Assembly: GCF_000296385.1 (NCBI RefSeq)
Contig: NZ_JH815185.1
Span: 2,280,001 to 2,344,000, forward strand
Direction of reading: 5' to 3'
From: Lachnoanaerobaculum sp. OBRC5-5
Lineage (GTDB): Bacteria > Bacillota > Clostridia > Lachnospirales > Lachnospiraceae
DNA: 64,000 nucleotides
A model generated the notes under the pieces. It ran no database searches. It saw nothing but the letters and a program-made list of their open reading frames with translations, and had not been told where the DNA came from. The position numbers were made by a program, and so were the translations under genes. Of the stretch, positions 50,380-59,676 are shown piece after piece. Each line of letters opens with the position of its first letter. Position 1 is the first letter of the stretch.

Positions 50380-53300
50380 ATGAGTCTTTTAGAACTTGCA
50401 AAAAAGTATGGAAAAGATGAATATAGTCTTTTGAAAGAAAATCCCGGTTTGGAAAATTTGTCTTTCTTTTCATCACTATCTCTTGGAAACACGGAATGGA
50501 TAGATATAAAGGGTAAGACATTATTCTTAGGAAGTCAAATAGCTATATTGGATGATTTATGTAAAAAATCAAAAGTATATATTTATGAAGACAATATGGA
50601 AAGGCTTGGAAGTGTGCAGGCTGTTTTCGGCATTGATATAGAATATATAACCGATTTTGAGAGCATAGAGCTTAATGATTTTGATACCGTGATTGCCTAT
50701 GGCAGTGATATGGTAGTTAAGTTAATGCAAAGAGAAAAGCCGAACACAAAGCTGGTTTTGATATTTGATAATAAATACGGAATGAACTACTTTGAAGAAG
50801 AGTTTGGAGACAAAGAAGCTTTAAGTGTAAAAGTAGTAAGAGAATGGGTAGGTGAGCATTCTACATACTATCCATATCCGAACTACAGGTATGTGTATAA
50901 GCTCTTCTCAGATAAGGAGATGCCGGGAGCAGGTGAGTTTTCACAGATAAAGGCATATGATTATCCAAGATTTGCACTGAAAGATATCGGAGAAAGATTT
51001 TCACAGGCTGCAAAAACAGGAGATTTTGACAGCTTTGCAAACTCATATATTATAGTTGCCGGTGGAAATGAGGAGAATGTCTATATCAAATACAACAGAA
51101 CCAGACTTCCAAAGTATCAGATAAAGACGGAGATCAGACTTAGAGACGGTAAAAAGTATGTTGTAAAGTCCGCTTTGAAAAAAGAGGGTATTCCACATAT
51201 TTTGGGTATGTATGACGGCGCAAAGCTTATTAAAAATGACAGCGTAACAGTTCTTGAAGGAACTTTTAAAAATGCCGGAGAAATAGACTTCCCGTTTATA
51301 AACGGAAAGTCTTTAAGCAGGCTTTGTGAGGACTGTATAAGAAAAGATATTAACGGATTTATAGAAGGCGTTAAAGAATATCTTAAAAAGATAGTGGATG
51401 AGGATGCTCTTAATCTGGATGCAATATTTGATAATTTTATATTGGACGGCGATAAACTTACAGCGATAGACTGCGAGTGGATATTTGACGAGTCAATGGA
51501 TTTTATAAAGGATAGAGAACTCTTTATAAAATATCGCGCTTTACACAGCTTCTATCAAAACAATTCAAATAAGATTCAGGATAAATTCAGTTTAACTGAA
51601 ACTGATTTTATGGCAAGTTTTTGTATAGATGATATTGACGGAATGGACTTTATCGAAAGAAGATTCCAGGATTATATACATGGAGATTACCAAGAGGTTT
51701 ATCTGGATAATTACTTTGTAGAGACTGTAAGCCATGAAACTCTAAACGATGGATTGGTAGCACTTGCCGAATTGCCACATGCAAAAAATAAGATAAATGA
51801 GCTTACTGAAATCAATAAGGACAGAGAGCTTGCCATCAAAGAGATGAACAGGCTTAAGACACTTACAGATAATCATGTAAACAATCTGGGCATCATAATA
51901 GATAATTTAAGGCATGAGAATGAAGAGCTTGCAAAGACATTAAATGTTTATAATAACAATCTCTCTATTCCGTTTAGGATAAGAAGAAAGCTAAGTACTG
52001 TTTATAATAAGAAATATCCTAAAGGAAGCGTGGAAAGAAAGAAGTTGAACTACAGACTTATGAGTATTTTCCACCCTATAAAGTATTTTAAGCTGACCCA
52101 TTCGGAACAGGGAAGAAACCTTATAGAGGGTGAATTTAAGATAGGTGATCTATACAGGGAAAAGGGTAAGATAAACTTCCCATATGTGGAAAATCCTAAG
52201 GTAAGTATTATTATACCGGTATACAATCAAATACATTATACCTATGCCTGTCTGGTGTCAATTCTTGAAAATACTGAAAGCTTTGACTATGAGATAATTA
52301 TTGCAGATGATGTATCCACAGATGCGACAAAGGAAATTGACAAATTCGTAAGCGGGCTTGTAATTGCAAGAAATGAAAGCAATCAGGGATTTTTAAAGAA
52401 TTGCAATAATGCCGCAAAAAAGGCAAGAGGCGAGTATATATTCTTCTTAAACAATGATACAACCGTACAAAAGGATTGGTTGCCACCTCTGATAAAACTG
52501 CTTGAGTCTGATGAGAGTATAGGGATGGTAGGTTCAAAACTTATATATCCTGACGGCAGATTGCAGGAGGCCGGCGGAATCATATGGAGTGACGGCAGCG
52601 GCTGGAACTATGGAAGATGTGATGATCCGAATAAGCCTGAGTACAATTATGTAAGAGATGTGGATTATATATCCGGTGCCGCAATAATGCTTAGCAGAAA
52701 ACTCTGGGAAGAAATCGGAGGATTTGATGAGAGATATGCACCTGCATACTGTGAGGATTCCGATCTTGCCTTTGAAGTGAGAAAAAGAGGCTTAAGAGTG
52801 GTATATCAGCCGCTCAGTGTGGTAACTCACTTTGAGGGAGTATCAAACGGTACGGATGTCAACGGTACAGGTCTTAAGAGATATCAGGTAGAGAACAATA
52901 AAAAGCTTCAGGAAAAATGGAGTGAGGAGTTCAAAAACCAGTACGACAATGTCGGTGTACCGAATGCATTCAGAGCCAGAGAAAGAAGCAGAGGTAAAAA
53001 GGTCATTCTCTTTGTGGATCACTATGTTCCGACATTTGATAAGGACGCAGGTTCAAAGACCACCTTCCAGTATATAAAGATGTTTATAGAAAGAGGTTAT
53101 GTGGTCAAGTTTTTGCCGGATAACTTTGCCAAGTCCGAGCCATATACTTCCATACTTGAACAAATGGGCGTAGAGGTGCTATACGGTAATGAGATGAGAA
53201 CAAATATATTTGAATGGATCGAAAACAATCAGTCAAATATTGATATTGCATATCTTAACAGACCGCATATAGCTACAAAGTATATTGATTTCATCAAAGA

Positions 53301-54093
53301 AAAAACAGATATCAAGGTAATATATTACGGTCATGACTTACATTTTCTGCGTGAAAGAAGAGAGTATGAGCTTACAGGTGATGTGGAAAGAAAAAATGCC
53401 AGTGCATATTGGAAGAGTATGGAGCTTGACCTGATGAGAAAGGCAAGCATAAGCTATTATCCTTCAAATGTTGAGGTGGACTATATACATACCTTTGACA
53501 AGAAGATAAATGCCAAAGCAATTACAGCCTATGTTTTTGAAAAGTTTGGCAATATTGACTACAATCCCGATATCAGAGAAGGTGTACTGTTTGTGGGAGG
53601 ATTTTCACATCCGCCAAATGCAGATGCATTGAAGTATTTCCTTGATAATATGTGGGATGAAATCTATGCACAGATAAAAGCACCTTTTTATATAGTCGGT
53701 TCCAATGCTACGGACGAGATAAAGGCTCTTCACAATGAAGCTAAAGGAATTATATTTAAAGGCTTTGTCAGTGAAGAAGAGCTGAAAGAACTGTATGAGA
53801 AGGTAAGACTTGTTGTGGTACCTCTAAGATACGGAGCAGGAGTAAAGGGCAAGGTAATAGAGGCTCTATACTATAATGATCCGGTAATAACCACAGGTGT
53901 CGGAGCAGAGGGTATAGACAACTCATATAATCAAATGCTTGTCGCAGATGATCCGGGTGATTTTGTAGAAAAGTGTGTGAATCTTTATAATGACAAAGAA
54001 GCCCTTAAAGCTATGAGCAAGGCGGCAGATGATTATGTGAAGAATAAGCATAGTATAGAAGCTGTGTGGGATATAATAAGGGAAGATTTTTAG
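50380..54093 (+). CDS. Giant fusion: methyltransferase-like, kinase-like, coiled coil, GT2 and GT4 glycosyltransferases
   Basis: 1237 residues. Residues 40-180: Rossmann/methyltransferase-like fold (KTLFLGSQIA, KLVLIFDNKYGMNYF, YYPYPNYRY) lacking the usual Gly-rich SAM motif. About 220-420: kinase/APH-like region with a DNFIL...IDCEW catalytic-type pattern near 350-366. About 460-525: heptad-rich coiled coil. About 605-850: GT2 (VSIIIPVYNQ, NNDTTV, CEDSDLAFE). About 872-1235: GT4 (VVPLRYGAGVKGKVIEAL). It follows the Wzm/Wzt pair by 12 bp and should build or cap the exported glycan. The first two domain calls are inference. Confidence 0.8.
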   Translation: MSLLELAKKYGKDEYSLLKENPGLENLSFFSSLSLGNTEWIDIKGKTLFLGSQIAILDDLCKKSKVYIYEDNMERLGSVQAVFGIDIEYITDFESIELNDFDTVIAYGSDMVVKLMQREKPNTKLVLIFDNKYGMNYFEEEFGDKEALSVKVVREWVGEHSTYYPYPNYRYVYKLFSDKEMPGAGEFSQIKAYDYPRFALKDIGERFSQAAKTGDFDSFANSYIIVAGGNEENVYIKYNRTRLPKYQIKTEIRLRDGKKYVVKSALKKEGIPHILGMYDGAKLIKNDSVTVLEGTFKNAGEIDFPFINGKSLSRLCEDCIRKDINGFIEGVKEYLKKIVDEDALNLDAIFDNFILDGDKLTAIDCEWIFDESMDFIKDRELFIKYRALHSFYQNNSNKIQDKFSLTETDFMASFCIDDIDGMDFIERRFQDYIHGDYQEVYLDNYFVETVSHETLNDGLVALAELPHAKNKINELTEINKDRELAIKEMNRLKTLTDNHVNNLGIIIDNLRHENEELAKTLNVYNNNLSIPFRIRRKLSTVYNKKYPKGSVERKKLNYRLMSIFHPIKYFKLTHSEQGRNLIEGEFKIGDLYREKGKINFPYVENPKVSIIIPVYNQIHYTYACLVSILENTESFDYEIIIADDVSTDATKEIDKFVSGLVIARNESNQGFLKNCNNAAKKARGEYIFFLNNDTTVQKDWLPPLIKLLESDESIGMVGSKLIYPDGRLQEAGGIIWSDGSGWNYGRCDDPNKPEYNYVRDVDYISGAAIMLSRKLWEEIGGFDERYAPAYCEDSDLAFEVRKRGLRVVYQPLSVVTHFEGVSNGTDVNGTGLKRYQVENNKKLQEKWSEEFKNQYDNVGVPNAFRARERSRGKKVILFVDHYVPTFDKDAGSKTTFQYIKMFIERGYVVKFLPDNFAKSEPYTSILEQMGVEVLYGNEMRTNIFEWIENNQSNIDIAYLNRPHIATKYIDFIKEKTDIKVIYYGHDLHFLRERREYELTGDVERKNASAYWKSMELDLMRKASISYYPSNVEVDYIHTFDKKINAKAITAYVFEKFGNIDYNPDIREGVLFVGGFSHPPNADALKYFLDNMWDEIYAQIKAPFYIVGSNATDEIKALHNEAKGIIFKGFVSEEELKELYEKVRLVVVPLRYGAGVKGKVIEALYYNDPVITTGVGAEGIDNSYNQMLVADDPGDFVEKCVNLYNDKEALKAMSKAADDYVKNKHSIEAVWDIIREDF

Positions 54094-54136
54094 AAAAAGA
54101 GAGTCTTGGAAATTAAGTTTTCCGAGGCTCTTTTTG
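54092..54136 (+). terminator. Terminator of the polysaccharide cluster
   Basis: AAAAAGAGAGTCTTGGAAA pairs imperfectly with TTTTCCGAGGCTCTTTTT and is followed by GCTTT. Confidence 0.75.
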
Positions 54137-54273
54137 CTTTAAAGAGTTATTTAAATTATACATAATAATCAGATAATTAAAACAATATATACAATTAACA
54201 CAGATTAAAACGGCTATTTAAAGTAAATAATAAAATAAAATGATAAAAATATCAAAAATATAAGAAAATAGTA

Positions 54274-54301
54274 TTGACATAAATAAAATATCTGATATAC
54301 T
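54274..54301 (+). promoter_or_regulatory. Promoter of the large non-coding RNA
   Basis: TTGACA (54274-54279), 16-bp spacer, TATACT (54296-54301). Confidence 0.7.
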
Positions 54302-54307
54302 GTAGAC

Positions 54308-54812
54308 ATAAACAAAGAGAGAATATATTCTTAAAAGTTTGATGAATGCATATCCACAGGGAAAAGGTAGAAAGACTTTAAAAGTGGAAATTTAAGAAAG
54401 AGAGGTACAGTCCAAAGAAAACTTAAGTAATGATTAGACTTTGATCTAATCCGGAACCTATAAGAAGATTGATGAGATAATATATTATTGAAGACTCTAA
54501 AAGTTACTATCTGAAAAATCGGTTAGGATAGTACTCATACAAGTTTTATGACGAGAAAGTAGAATTTGAATGAGAGATGGACCGTGTAGATAGATTGATA
54601 ACAACCATGTATTAGATGTGAAAGGAAGCTTATAGGAGGGATAAAACTTAAAAACTGAATAGGAACATCTATATAGAATGTCCGGTAAAATCGTGGTAGG
54701 ACATCAGAAATATAGAAAAAAGGTTCTTTATGGAAGCGAGGATTAATCGATGGAACCAGGAATATTTTGAAGAGAGCATTAATGTGAAAGGTTAGTGCTC
54801 TCTTCTTTTTTA
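54308..54812 (+). ncRNA. Candidate large structured RNA, about 500 nt
   Basis: A transcription unit with its own promoter and a strong terminator but no credible ORF. Helices seen by eye: GATTAGA/TCTAATC (54432-54451), ACTATC/GATAGT (54506-54532), a long-range perfect 9-bp AAGTTTTAT/ATAAAACTT (54541-54549 with 54641-54649), ATGTCC/GGACAT (54678-54704) and GGTTC/GAACC (54722-54757). Purine-rich joining segments resemble those of large ornate bacterial RNAs. No known class is recognised with confidence. Confidence 0.6.
54771..54812 (+). terminator. Terminator of the large non-coding RNA
   Basis: AGAGAGCATTAA pairs with TTAGTGCTCTCT (one G-T wobble) around TGTGAAAGG and is followed by TCTTCTTTTTT. 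Confidence 0.82.
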
Positions 54813-55149
54813 TGTAAATGTAGGGATTTAAAGTAAACGAGTGTATAGATTTTCGTAATTTGGTTAGGTTTTACTAACTTAAGAATGCTAAAAGTTGCTT
54901 TCCATATACAAAATATATATTTTTTAAGCAAATAAATACAGATTAAAAGACAGAAAACCTGTATACAACTTGAAAAAATAAATTTAAAACATGAGTACTT
55001 GTATAAAATTAATAAAATACATAAAAATATATATAAATTTTACAAAAAAGCTTTAAAATTTCTTTTTCATCTGATAAAATAAAAACAGATTAAGCGAATG
55101 TGTACATTGGCATATGAACTTATATCAATAGATTATGAGGGAGAAATAA
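54813..55149. other. AT-rich upstream region of the secreted repeat protein
   Basis: 337 bp with no ORF. Low-complexity A/T runs are typical of a promoter region, but I cannot choose one promoter pair with confidence. Confidence 0.4.
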
Positions 55150-56793
55150 ATGGGGAAGAGGACAAAGCTGGCGATACTTGTGGGCGCTATGAGTATTGCA
55201 GGTGCAATGACATCTTTTGCCGCAACAGGTTGGCAGCAGGAAAACGGTACATGGGTATACTATGATAAGAACGAAGAAAAAGTATCCCAGAAGTGGCAGC
55301 AGTCAGGGGAGTATTGGTATTACCTTGATGATATGGGAGATATGGCAACAGATGCTCTTATCGATGACGGAAATGCTACATACTATGTAGATATCAACGG
55401 TGCAATGGTAAAGAACAGATGGGTGGCTATACCGAATACCAATGACTACGATGAAAACGAACCTGATCAGTGGTGGTACTACTTTGGAGAAAACGGTAAG
55501 GCGTTTAAGAGAAGTGATTCCACAACAAGTGATGTTACATTAAAAACTATCAACGGAAAGAAATATGCTTTTGATCTTGAAGGCAGAATGCTTTACGGAT
55601 GGGTTTTACAGGGTGAAAGATTGACAGATCAGGATGCATGGCAGAATGCAAAGTACTATTTCGGTGATGAGAATGACGGAGCTATGACTACAGGCTGGAG
55701 AGAGATACTTGTTCATGATGATAATGCGAGAACAATGGAAGAGCAGCCTAATATAGATTACTGGGATACAGATCAGGTAAGATGGTTCTACTTTAAGGAA
55801 TCAGGCAAAAAGGAAACCGGTAATCTCGGTAAGACAATCAATGGAAAGAAGTACGGTTTTGATGAGTACGGCAGAATGATTGCAAGCTGGTATACAGAAG
55901 CTACACCTTCTACAGCAGTTTCAAAATCGGCAAGAGCTGACTATACAGAGAGTTTTATGTACTTCGCTACACCTGAGGACGGAGCAAAGTCTACCAAGGG
56001 ATGGTTCAAGGTGGTTCCGGGATACTTCCTCAACAAAGGTAAATGGGAAGAGGACGGAACGGCTTGGTACTATGCTGACGGAAAAGGTCATATCAGTGCA
56101 AATGAGATAAAGAGCATTAACGGAAAGAAGTATGCTTTTGATGATAAGGGCGGTATGATATCAGGACTTGGATTGTTTGAGATGAAGCTTCTTGATAACG
56201 GAAAATATTCTACTACAGAGTTTGTAGATAAACTCGGTTCAGGAAACAAAGCGGTTCCTTATTCTACACAGGAAAAGTTTGTGGATGCTATAGGAAAGGT
56301 TCATTACAGTGATTTCCTTTCAGGAAAGTATCGCATGATGTATTTTGGAGACGGTAAGGACGGTGCTCAGAAGTACGGAAAGCAGACTGTTAAGCTTGAC
56401 GGAGAAGACAGAACTTTCTATTTTAAGGAAGGCGGATCAAATAAGGGAAGCGGATTCAACGGTATAAAGGATGAAAGACTCTATATCGCAGGACTCAATA
56501 TAAAGGCTGATCAGTATGACAAATATGAGGTTGTCGTAGTTGATAAGAGCAATGACAATCAGTTGGTATATAAGGGAACTGTAGGAGAGCTTCTTACAAT
56601 GACAGGTTATGTGGCTTCTGTAGAAGAAAAGGATAATAAGACTACATGGAAGATCACAACTCCTAACTCAAATTATCAGGTGAAATTACTCGGTAACTCG
56701 GGAACTATTGTAAAGAGCGGTACAAAGAGAGACGGAGAAGACTACAAGATTAAAGTAAACAATAAGGTTATCACAAGTGTGACTCTTGAATAA
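55150..56793 (+). CDS. Secreted cell-wall-binding repeat protein, 547 aa
   Basis: The signal peptide (KLAILVGAMSIAGAMTSFA) is followed by repeated aromatic units of the choline-binding type (GTWVYYDKNEEK, YWYYLDDMGDM, INGKKYAFDLEGRM and similar) to about residue 440, then a beta-rich C-terminal domain of about 110 residues rich in Lys/Asp. INGKKY(A/G)FD occurs four times. It should be anchored non-covalently to the wall. GAGGGAG precedes the ATG. No catalytic domain is visible, so adhesion or a scaffold role is likely. Confidence 0.82.
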   Translation: MGKRTKLAILVGAMSIAGAMTSFAATGWQQENGTWVYYDKNEEKVSQKWQQSGEYWYYLDDMGDMATDALIDDGNATYYVDINGAMVKNRWVAIPNTNDYDENEPDQWWYYFGENGKAFKRSDSTTSDVTLKTINGKKYAFDLEGRMLYGWVLQGERLTDQDAWQNAKYYFGDENDGAMTTGWREILVHDDNARTMEEQPNIDYWDTDQVRWFYFKESGKKETGNLGKTINGKKYGFDEYGRMIASWYTEATPSTAVSKSARADYTESFMYFATPEDGAKSTKGWFKVVPGYFLNKGKWEEDGTAWYYADGKGHISANEIKSINGKKYAFDDKGGMISGLGLFEMKLLDNGKYSTTEFVDKLGSGNKAVPYSTQEKFVDAIGKVHYSDFLSGKYRMMYFGDGKDGAQKYGKQTVKLDGEDRTFYFKEGGSNKGSGFNGIKDERLYIAGLNIKADQYDKYEVVVVDKSNDNQLVYKGTVGELLTMTGYVASVEEKDNKTTWKITTPNSNYQVKLLGNSGTIVKSGTKRDGEDYKIKVNNKVITSVTLE

Positions 56794-56810
56794 GAATAAA
56801 AGTAAAGGGG

Positions 56811-56853
56811 ATGTGAAAAAACTCGATTGAGTTTTTTCGCATCTCCCTTTTTA
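56811..56853 (+). terminator. Terminator of the secreted repeat protein gene
   Basis: AAAGGGGATG-T-GAAAAAACTC pairs with GAGTTTTTTC-G-CATCTCCCTTT around GATT, followed by TT. Confidence 0.85.
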
Positions 56854-56860
56854 CATTTAT

Positions 56861-58528
56861 TGTGTATAGTTGACTGAAATCATACGCGAAAAAAGCGCAC
56901 TTCCCCTACCCCATAGAAATTCTTTTTTTGAATCTATGCGGCAGTTCTGTTTCTCATCTTTTTTTTCTGATATTTATATAAATTATGTCCTATCGCCACG
57001 AGTAAAACTTCCAGTTTGACTGAATGAATACCTCTTCGGACAATTCTCTTGTACCAACGGTCGTTTTTCATAATTCCGTAAGCGCCTTCTGCTTGTATCG
57101 AACGGTTCATTCGTAATAACGCACCATGGATACTTTCTAGGTTTTCAATTACTTCCTGATGCATGGAAGTTAGTTCCTGATTGATCCGAACGGTTCTATT
57201 CTTATCTGTATTCTTACATTTCTTTGCATATGGACATCCGCTACAGTCTTCACATTCATACAGTTCTTCCTTGCGTCCGTACTGATTTCCCCTCACATCT
57301 TTTCTGCATAAAAAATGGAATGCTTTATCGTTAGGACATCTCATGACTCCTTGCTCATCGATTCTGAAGTTAACTGCACGAAATGGATCTTCATGATATT
57401 TCCGATCCTTAGTTTCCTTTTTAAACATTGGAAATTTCATATACTTTTCAATTCCGTTCTGTTCACAGAAAATATAATTGTTGTATGAGCCATATCCGGC
57501 ATCTGCCACAGGATATTTGGGATAGAATCCATAAGTTTGTTTGAAGTGCTCCATCAAAGGAACGAAACAATCCATATCTGAACGATAATGGTTCACGTCA
57601 ACAACTGCAATATATTCATCTGCTACACCAATCTGTACATTATATGCCGGCAGAAGCTGATCATTGCCCATGTAATCCTTTTTGATACGCATAAAGGTAG
57701 CCGAGTTATCTGTTTTAGAGTAACTGTTTCGGTCAGGACCACAGATTTCAATTTTTTGTATGTATTCTTGAAGTTTCTGACAGAAAGTAGTCAAGTGTTC
57801 ATAATGACGCTGTTCTTTGGATTTTCGCTTTCCGCTTCCGTAAACAAATGTACTTGTATCCAGCTCCCAAAAAAGTACCAGCTGCTCAACGATTTCATTC
57901 AGATAATCCGGTACATACTCTGTATTTGTTGTGATCTGCACCCCACTCCATGCGATTTCTGCATTAATTTCCTCAATCTCCGCAGTGATTTTTTCGTAAA
58001 GCTTGTAACGGAACTTTTCCGTAGCCTTCTTCCATACCCAGGTATACTTGTTTGCGTTTGCTTCAAACTTGGAGCCGTCGATGTAGAGATGTTGCAGATC
58101 TACATGCTCCTCGTTAAAGATAGCATGATTGATGTCGTTAAAAATGTTTTCAATCTTATCTTGAAGTATTTCGTTGATAAAATATCCAAAGGTTCTGTAT
58201 GACGGAGTCCGGTGATCCATTAGATACATGAACCTGATATTAACTTTGCAGTTGTCTTCAAGTTCTCTCAGAGAGCAGTAACCGCTAGTCATAAATCCGA
58301 AAAGTACTGTTTTTAACATGTTGACCGGATTATATCTGAGTCGTCCGGTTGTGTACTCCGGAATATCCGTCAGATACTTGTTTAAATCGATTCCTCCTAT
58401 CAATCTGTCAAATGTTAAAACAGGATCCAGCAGATCCAAACAATCTGAAAGAAACAGTGGTAAATATCCTTGTTTTGAATTACAATAATTAGTGTGTAAA
58501 TTTTTCATTGCAAGTTAATTTTACCACA
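56861..58528. mobile_element. IS1182-family insertion sequence (ends approximate)
   Basis: An intact transposase is flanked by imperfect ends that both open with TGTG and share TTGACT/TTAACT about 10 bp in (left from 56861, right ending 58528). The element sits between a terminator on each side. No clear target duplication was seen. Confidence 0.5.
56934..58508 (-). CDS. IS1182-family transposase
   Basis: 524 residues, full length. The N-terminal domain (YTTGRLRYNPVNMLKTVLFG near 55) is followed by the DDE catalytic core (LYIDGSKFEANANKYTWVWK near 141, with DG as first acidic site; VADAGYGSYNNY near 337; EGAYGIMKNDRW near 480) and a Cys-rich insertion (CEDCSGCPYAKKC near 415). No internal stop, so it is probably active or recently active. 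Confidence 0.9.
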   Translation of the reverse strand: MKNLHTNYCNSKQGYLPLFLSDCLDLLDPVLTFDRLIGGIDLNKYLTDIPEYTTGRLRYNPVNMLKTVLFGFMTSGYCSLRELEDNCKVNIRFMYLMDHRTPSYRTFGYFINEILQDKIENIFNDINHAIFNEEHVDLQHLYIDGSKFEANANKYTWVWKKATEKFRYKLYEKITAEIEEINAEIAWSGVQITTNTEYVPDYLNEIVEQLVLFWELDTSTFVYGSGKRKSKEQRHYEHLTTFCQKLQEYIQKIEICGPDRNSYSKTDNSATFMRIKKDYMGNDQLLPAYNVQIGVADEYIAVVDVNHYRSDMDCFVPLMEHFKQTYGFYPKYPVADAGYGSYNNYIFCEQNGIEKYMKFPMFKKETKDRKYHEDPFRAVNFRIDEQGVMRCPNDKAFHFLCRKDVRGNQYGRKEELYECEDCSGCPYAKKCKNTDKNRTVRINQELTSMHQEVIENLESIHGALLRMNRSIQAEGAYGIMKNDRWYKRIVRRGIHSVKLEVLLVAIGHNLYKYQKKKMRNRTAA

Positions 58529-58529
58529 A

Positions 58530-58565
58530 AAATAGGACCTTTCGCATGATCGAATGGTCCTATTT
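58530..58565 (-). terminator. Terminator of the holA-to-yfcE operon
   Basis: On the minus strand AAATAGGACC pairs with GGTCCTATTT and is followed by TTG. Confidence 0.7.
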
Positions 58566-58596
58566 CTTTTAGGTACTTATTTCACAGCCCCTGTTT

Positions 58597-59091
58597 TTAT
58601 GCTCCGAATATTTCTTTTGTTTCTACATTGAACTCACCGTTGTCGGCTACTTCCATTATCATGTAAGTTGGAGTATGTCGGGCCTGTCGGGGATATCCGA
58701 GAGAGCCCGGATTTAATATGGTGACCCCGTCAATAGTTTTGTAAAACGGTCTATGTGTATGACCGTACATTGCAAAATCACATCCTCTTGAAAGAGCTTC
58801 ATCTTTTAAGATATCTACACCCATACTTACACCGTACTGGTGTCCGTGAACCAAAAGGGCCTTGTGATTTTTTATATTTACTTCCTTTTCTCTTGGAAGC
58901 TGTGAAAAGAAGTCATTATTACCCTGTACCATATGGCAGGCACAGTCAGGTTCAATCATATAACTTATTTTTGTTTCGCTGCTTTCTATATCACCAAGAT
59001 GGATTAACATATCAAAAGGCTTTTCTTTACCGATTACCTTTTTCAGTATATCATCCATTCTATGGGTGTCACTAACAATCAGTATCTTCAT
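58597..59091 (-). CDS. YfcE/MJ0936-family phosphodiesterase
   Basis: 164 residues. A binuclear metallophosphoesterase with SDTHR (DxH), HLGDIE (GD), GNNDF (GNxD), VHGHQYG and GHTHRPF (GHxH), all in order. Last gene of the minus-strand operon, overlapping the RdgB gene by 20 bp. A paralogue is encoded three genes upstream. The physiological substrate is unknown. Confidence 0.9.
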   Translation of the reverse strand: MKILIVSDTHRMDDILKKVIGKEKPFDMLIHLGDIESSETKISYMIEPDCACHMVQGNNDFFSQLPREKEVNIKNHKALLVHGHQYGVSMGVDILKDEALSRGCDFAMYGHTHRPFYKTIDGVTILNPGSLGYPRQARHTPTYMIMEVADNGEFNVETKEIFGA

Positions 59092-59674
59092 AAAATTCCT
59101 CTAGCTTTTTCTTCATTGCCATAAGTGCTTTTCCTCTATGACTTATCTTGTTTTTCTCTTCAGGACTTATTTCGGCACTTGTTTTATTATATTCGGGCAG
59201 AAAAAGTATCGGGTCATATCCGAATCCGTTCTCACCCGATATGGTATGAGCTATAAGTCCCTCCATACTTCCCTCTGTAAATACAGTTGTACCGTCATCA
59301 AGTATAGCACAGATGCATGCTCTAAATCTTGCACTTCTTTCATTACCCTGCGCATTTTGCAGTCTGGATATAATGTTTTGATTTTTTATATTGTATGAAG
59401 TGTCTTCTCCCATATATCTGGAAGAATATACTCCCGGCTCTCCCCCTATGTAATCCACCTCTAAACCGGAATCGTCAGAGAGAACAATACCTCCGGTGAT
59501 ATCCCAAATGGCTTTTGCCTTTATATAGGCGTTTTCTTTAAATGTTGTTCCGGTCTCCTCCACATCAATAGATATGCCGGCATCCTTTGCGGATATGATA
59601 TCAAAACCCGGCAAAATTTCTTTGATTTCCTTAAGTTTATTTTTATTTCCGGTTGCAAAAATGATTTTTTTCAT
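59072..59674 (-). CDS. rdgB: XTP/dITP diphosphatase (RdgB/HAM1)
   Basis: 200 residues. IIFATGNKNKLKEIKEILPG opens the HAM1 fold, LSDDSGLEVDYIGGEPGVYS (near 67) is the nucleotide and metal site, and GFGYDPILFLPEY and SHRGKALMAMKK complete it. It removes non-canonical purine triphosphates. Two bp separate it from the methyltransferase gene. Confidence 0.94.
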   Translation of the reverse strand: MKKIIFATGNKNKLKEIKEILPGFDIISAKDAGISIDVEETGTTFKENAYIKAKAIWDITGGIVLSDDSGLEVDYIGGEPGVYSSRYMGEDTSYNIKNQNIISRLQNAQGNERSARFRACICAILDDGTTVFTEGSMEGLIAHTISGENGFGYDPILFLPEYNKTSAEISPEEKNKISHRGKALMAMKKKLEEFYEDTDC

Positions 59675-59676
59675 TG

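Noticed and set aside
54342..54395. 17-codon ORF (MNAYPQGKGRKTLKVEI) near the 5' end of the large RNA
   Set aside because: No ribosome-binding site; too short to explain a 500-nt unit.
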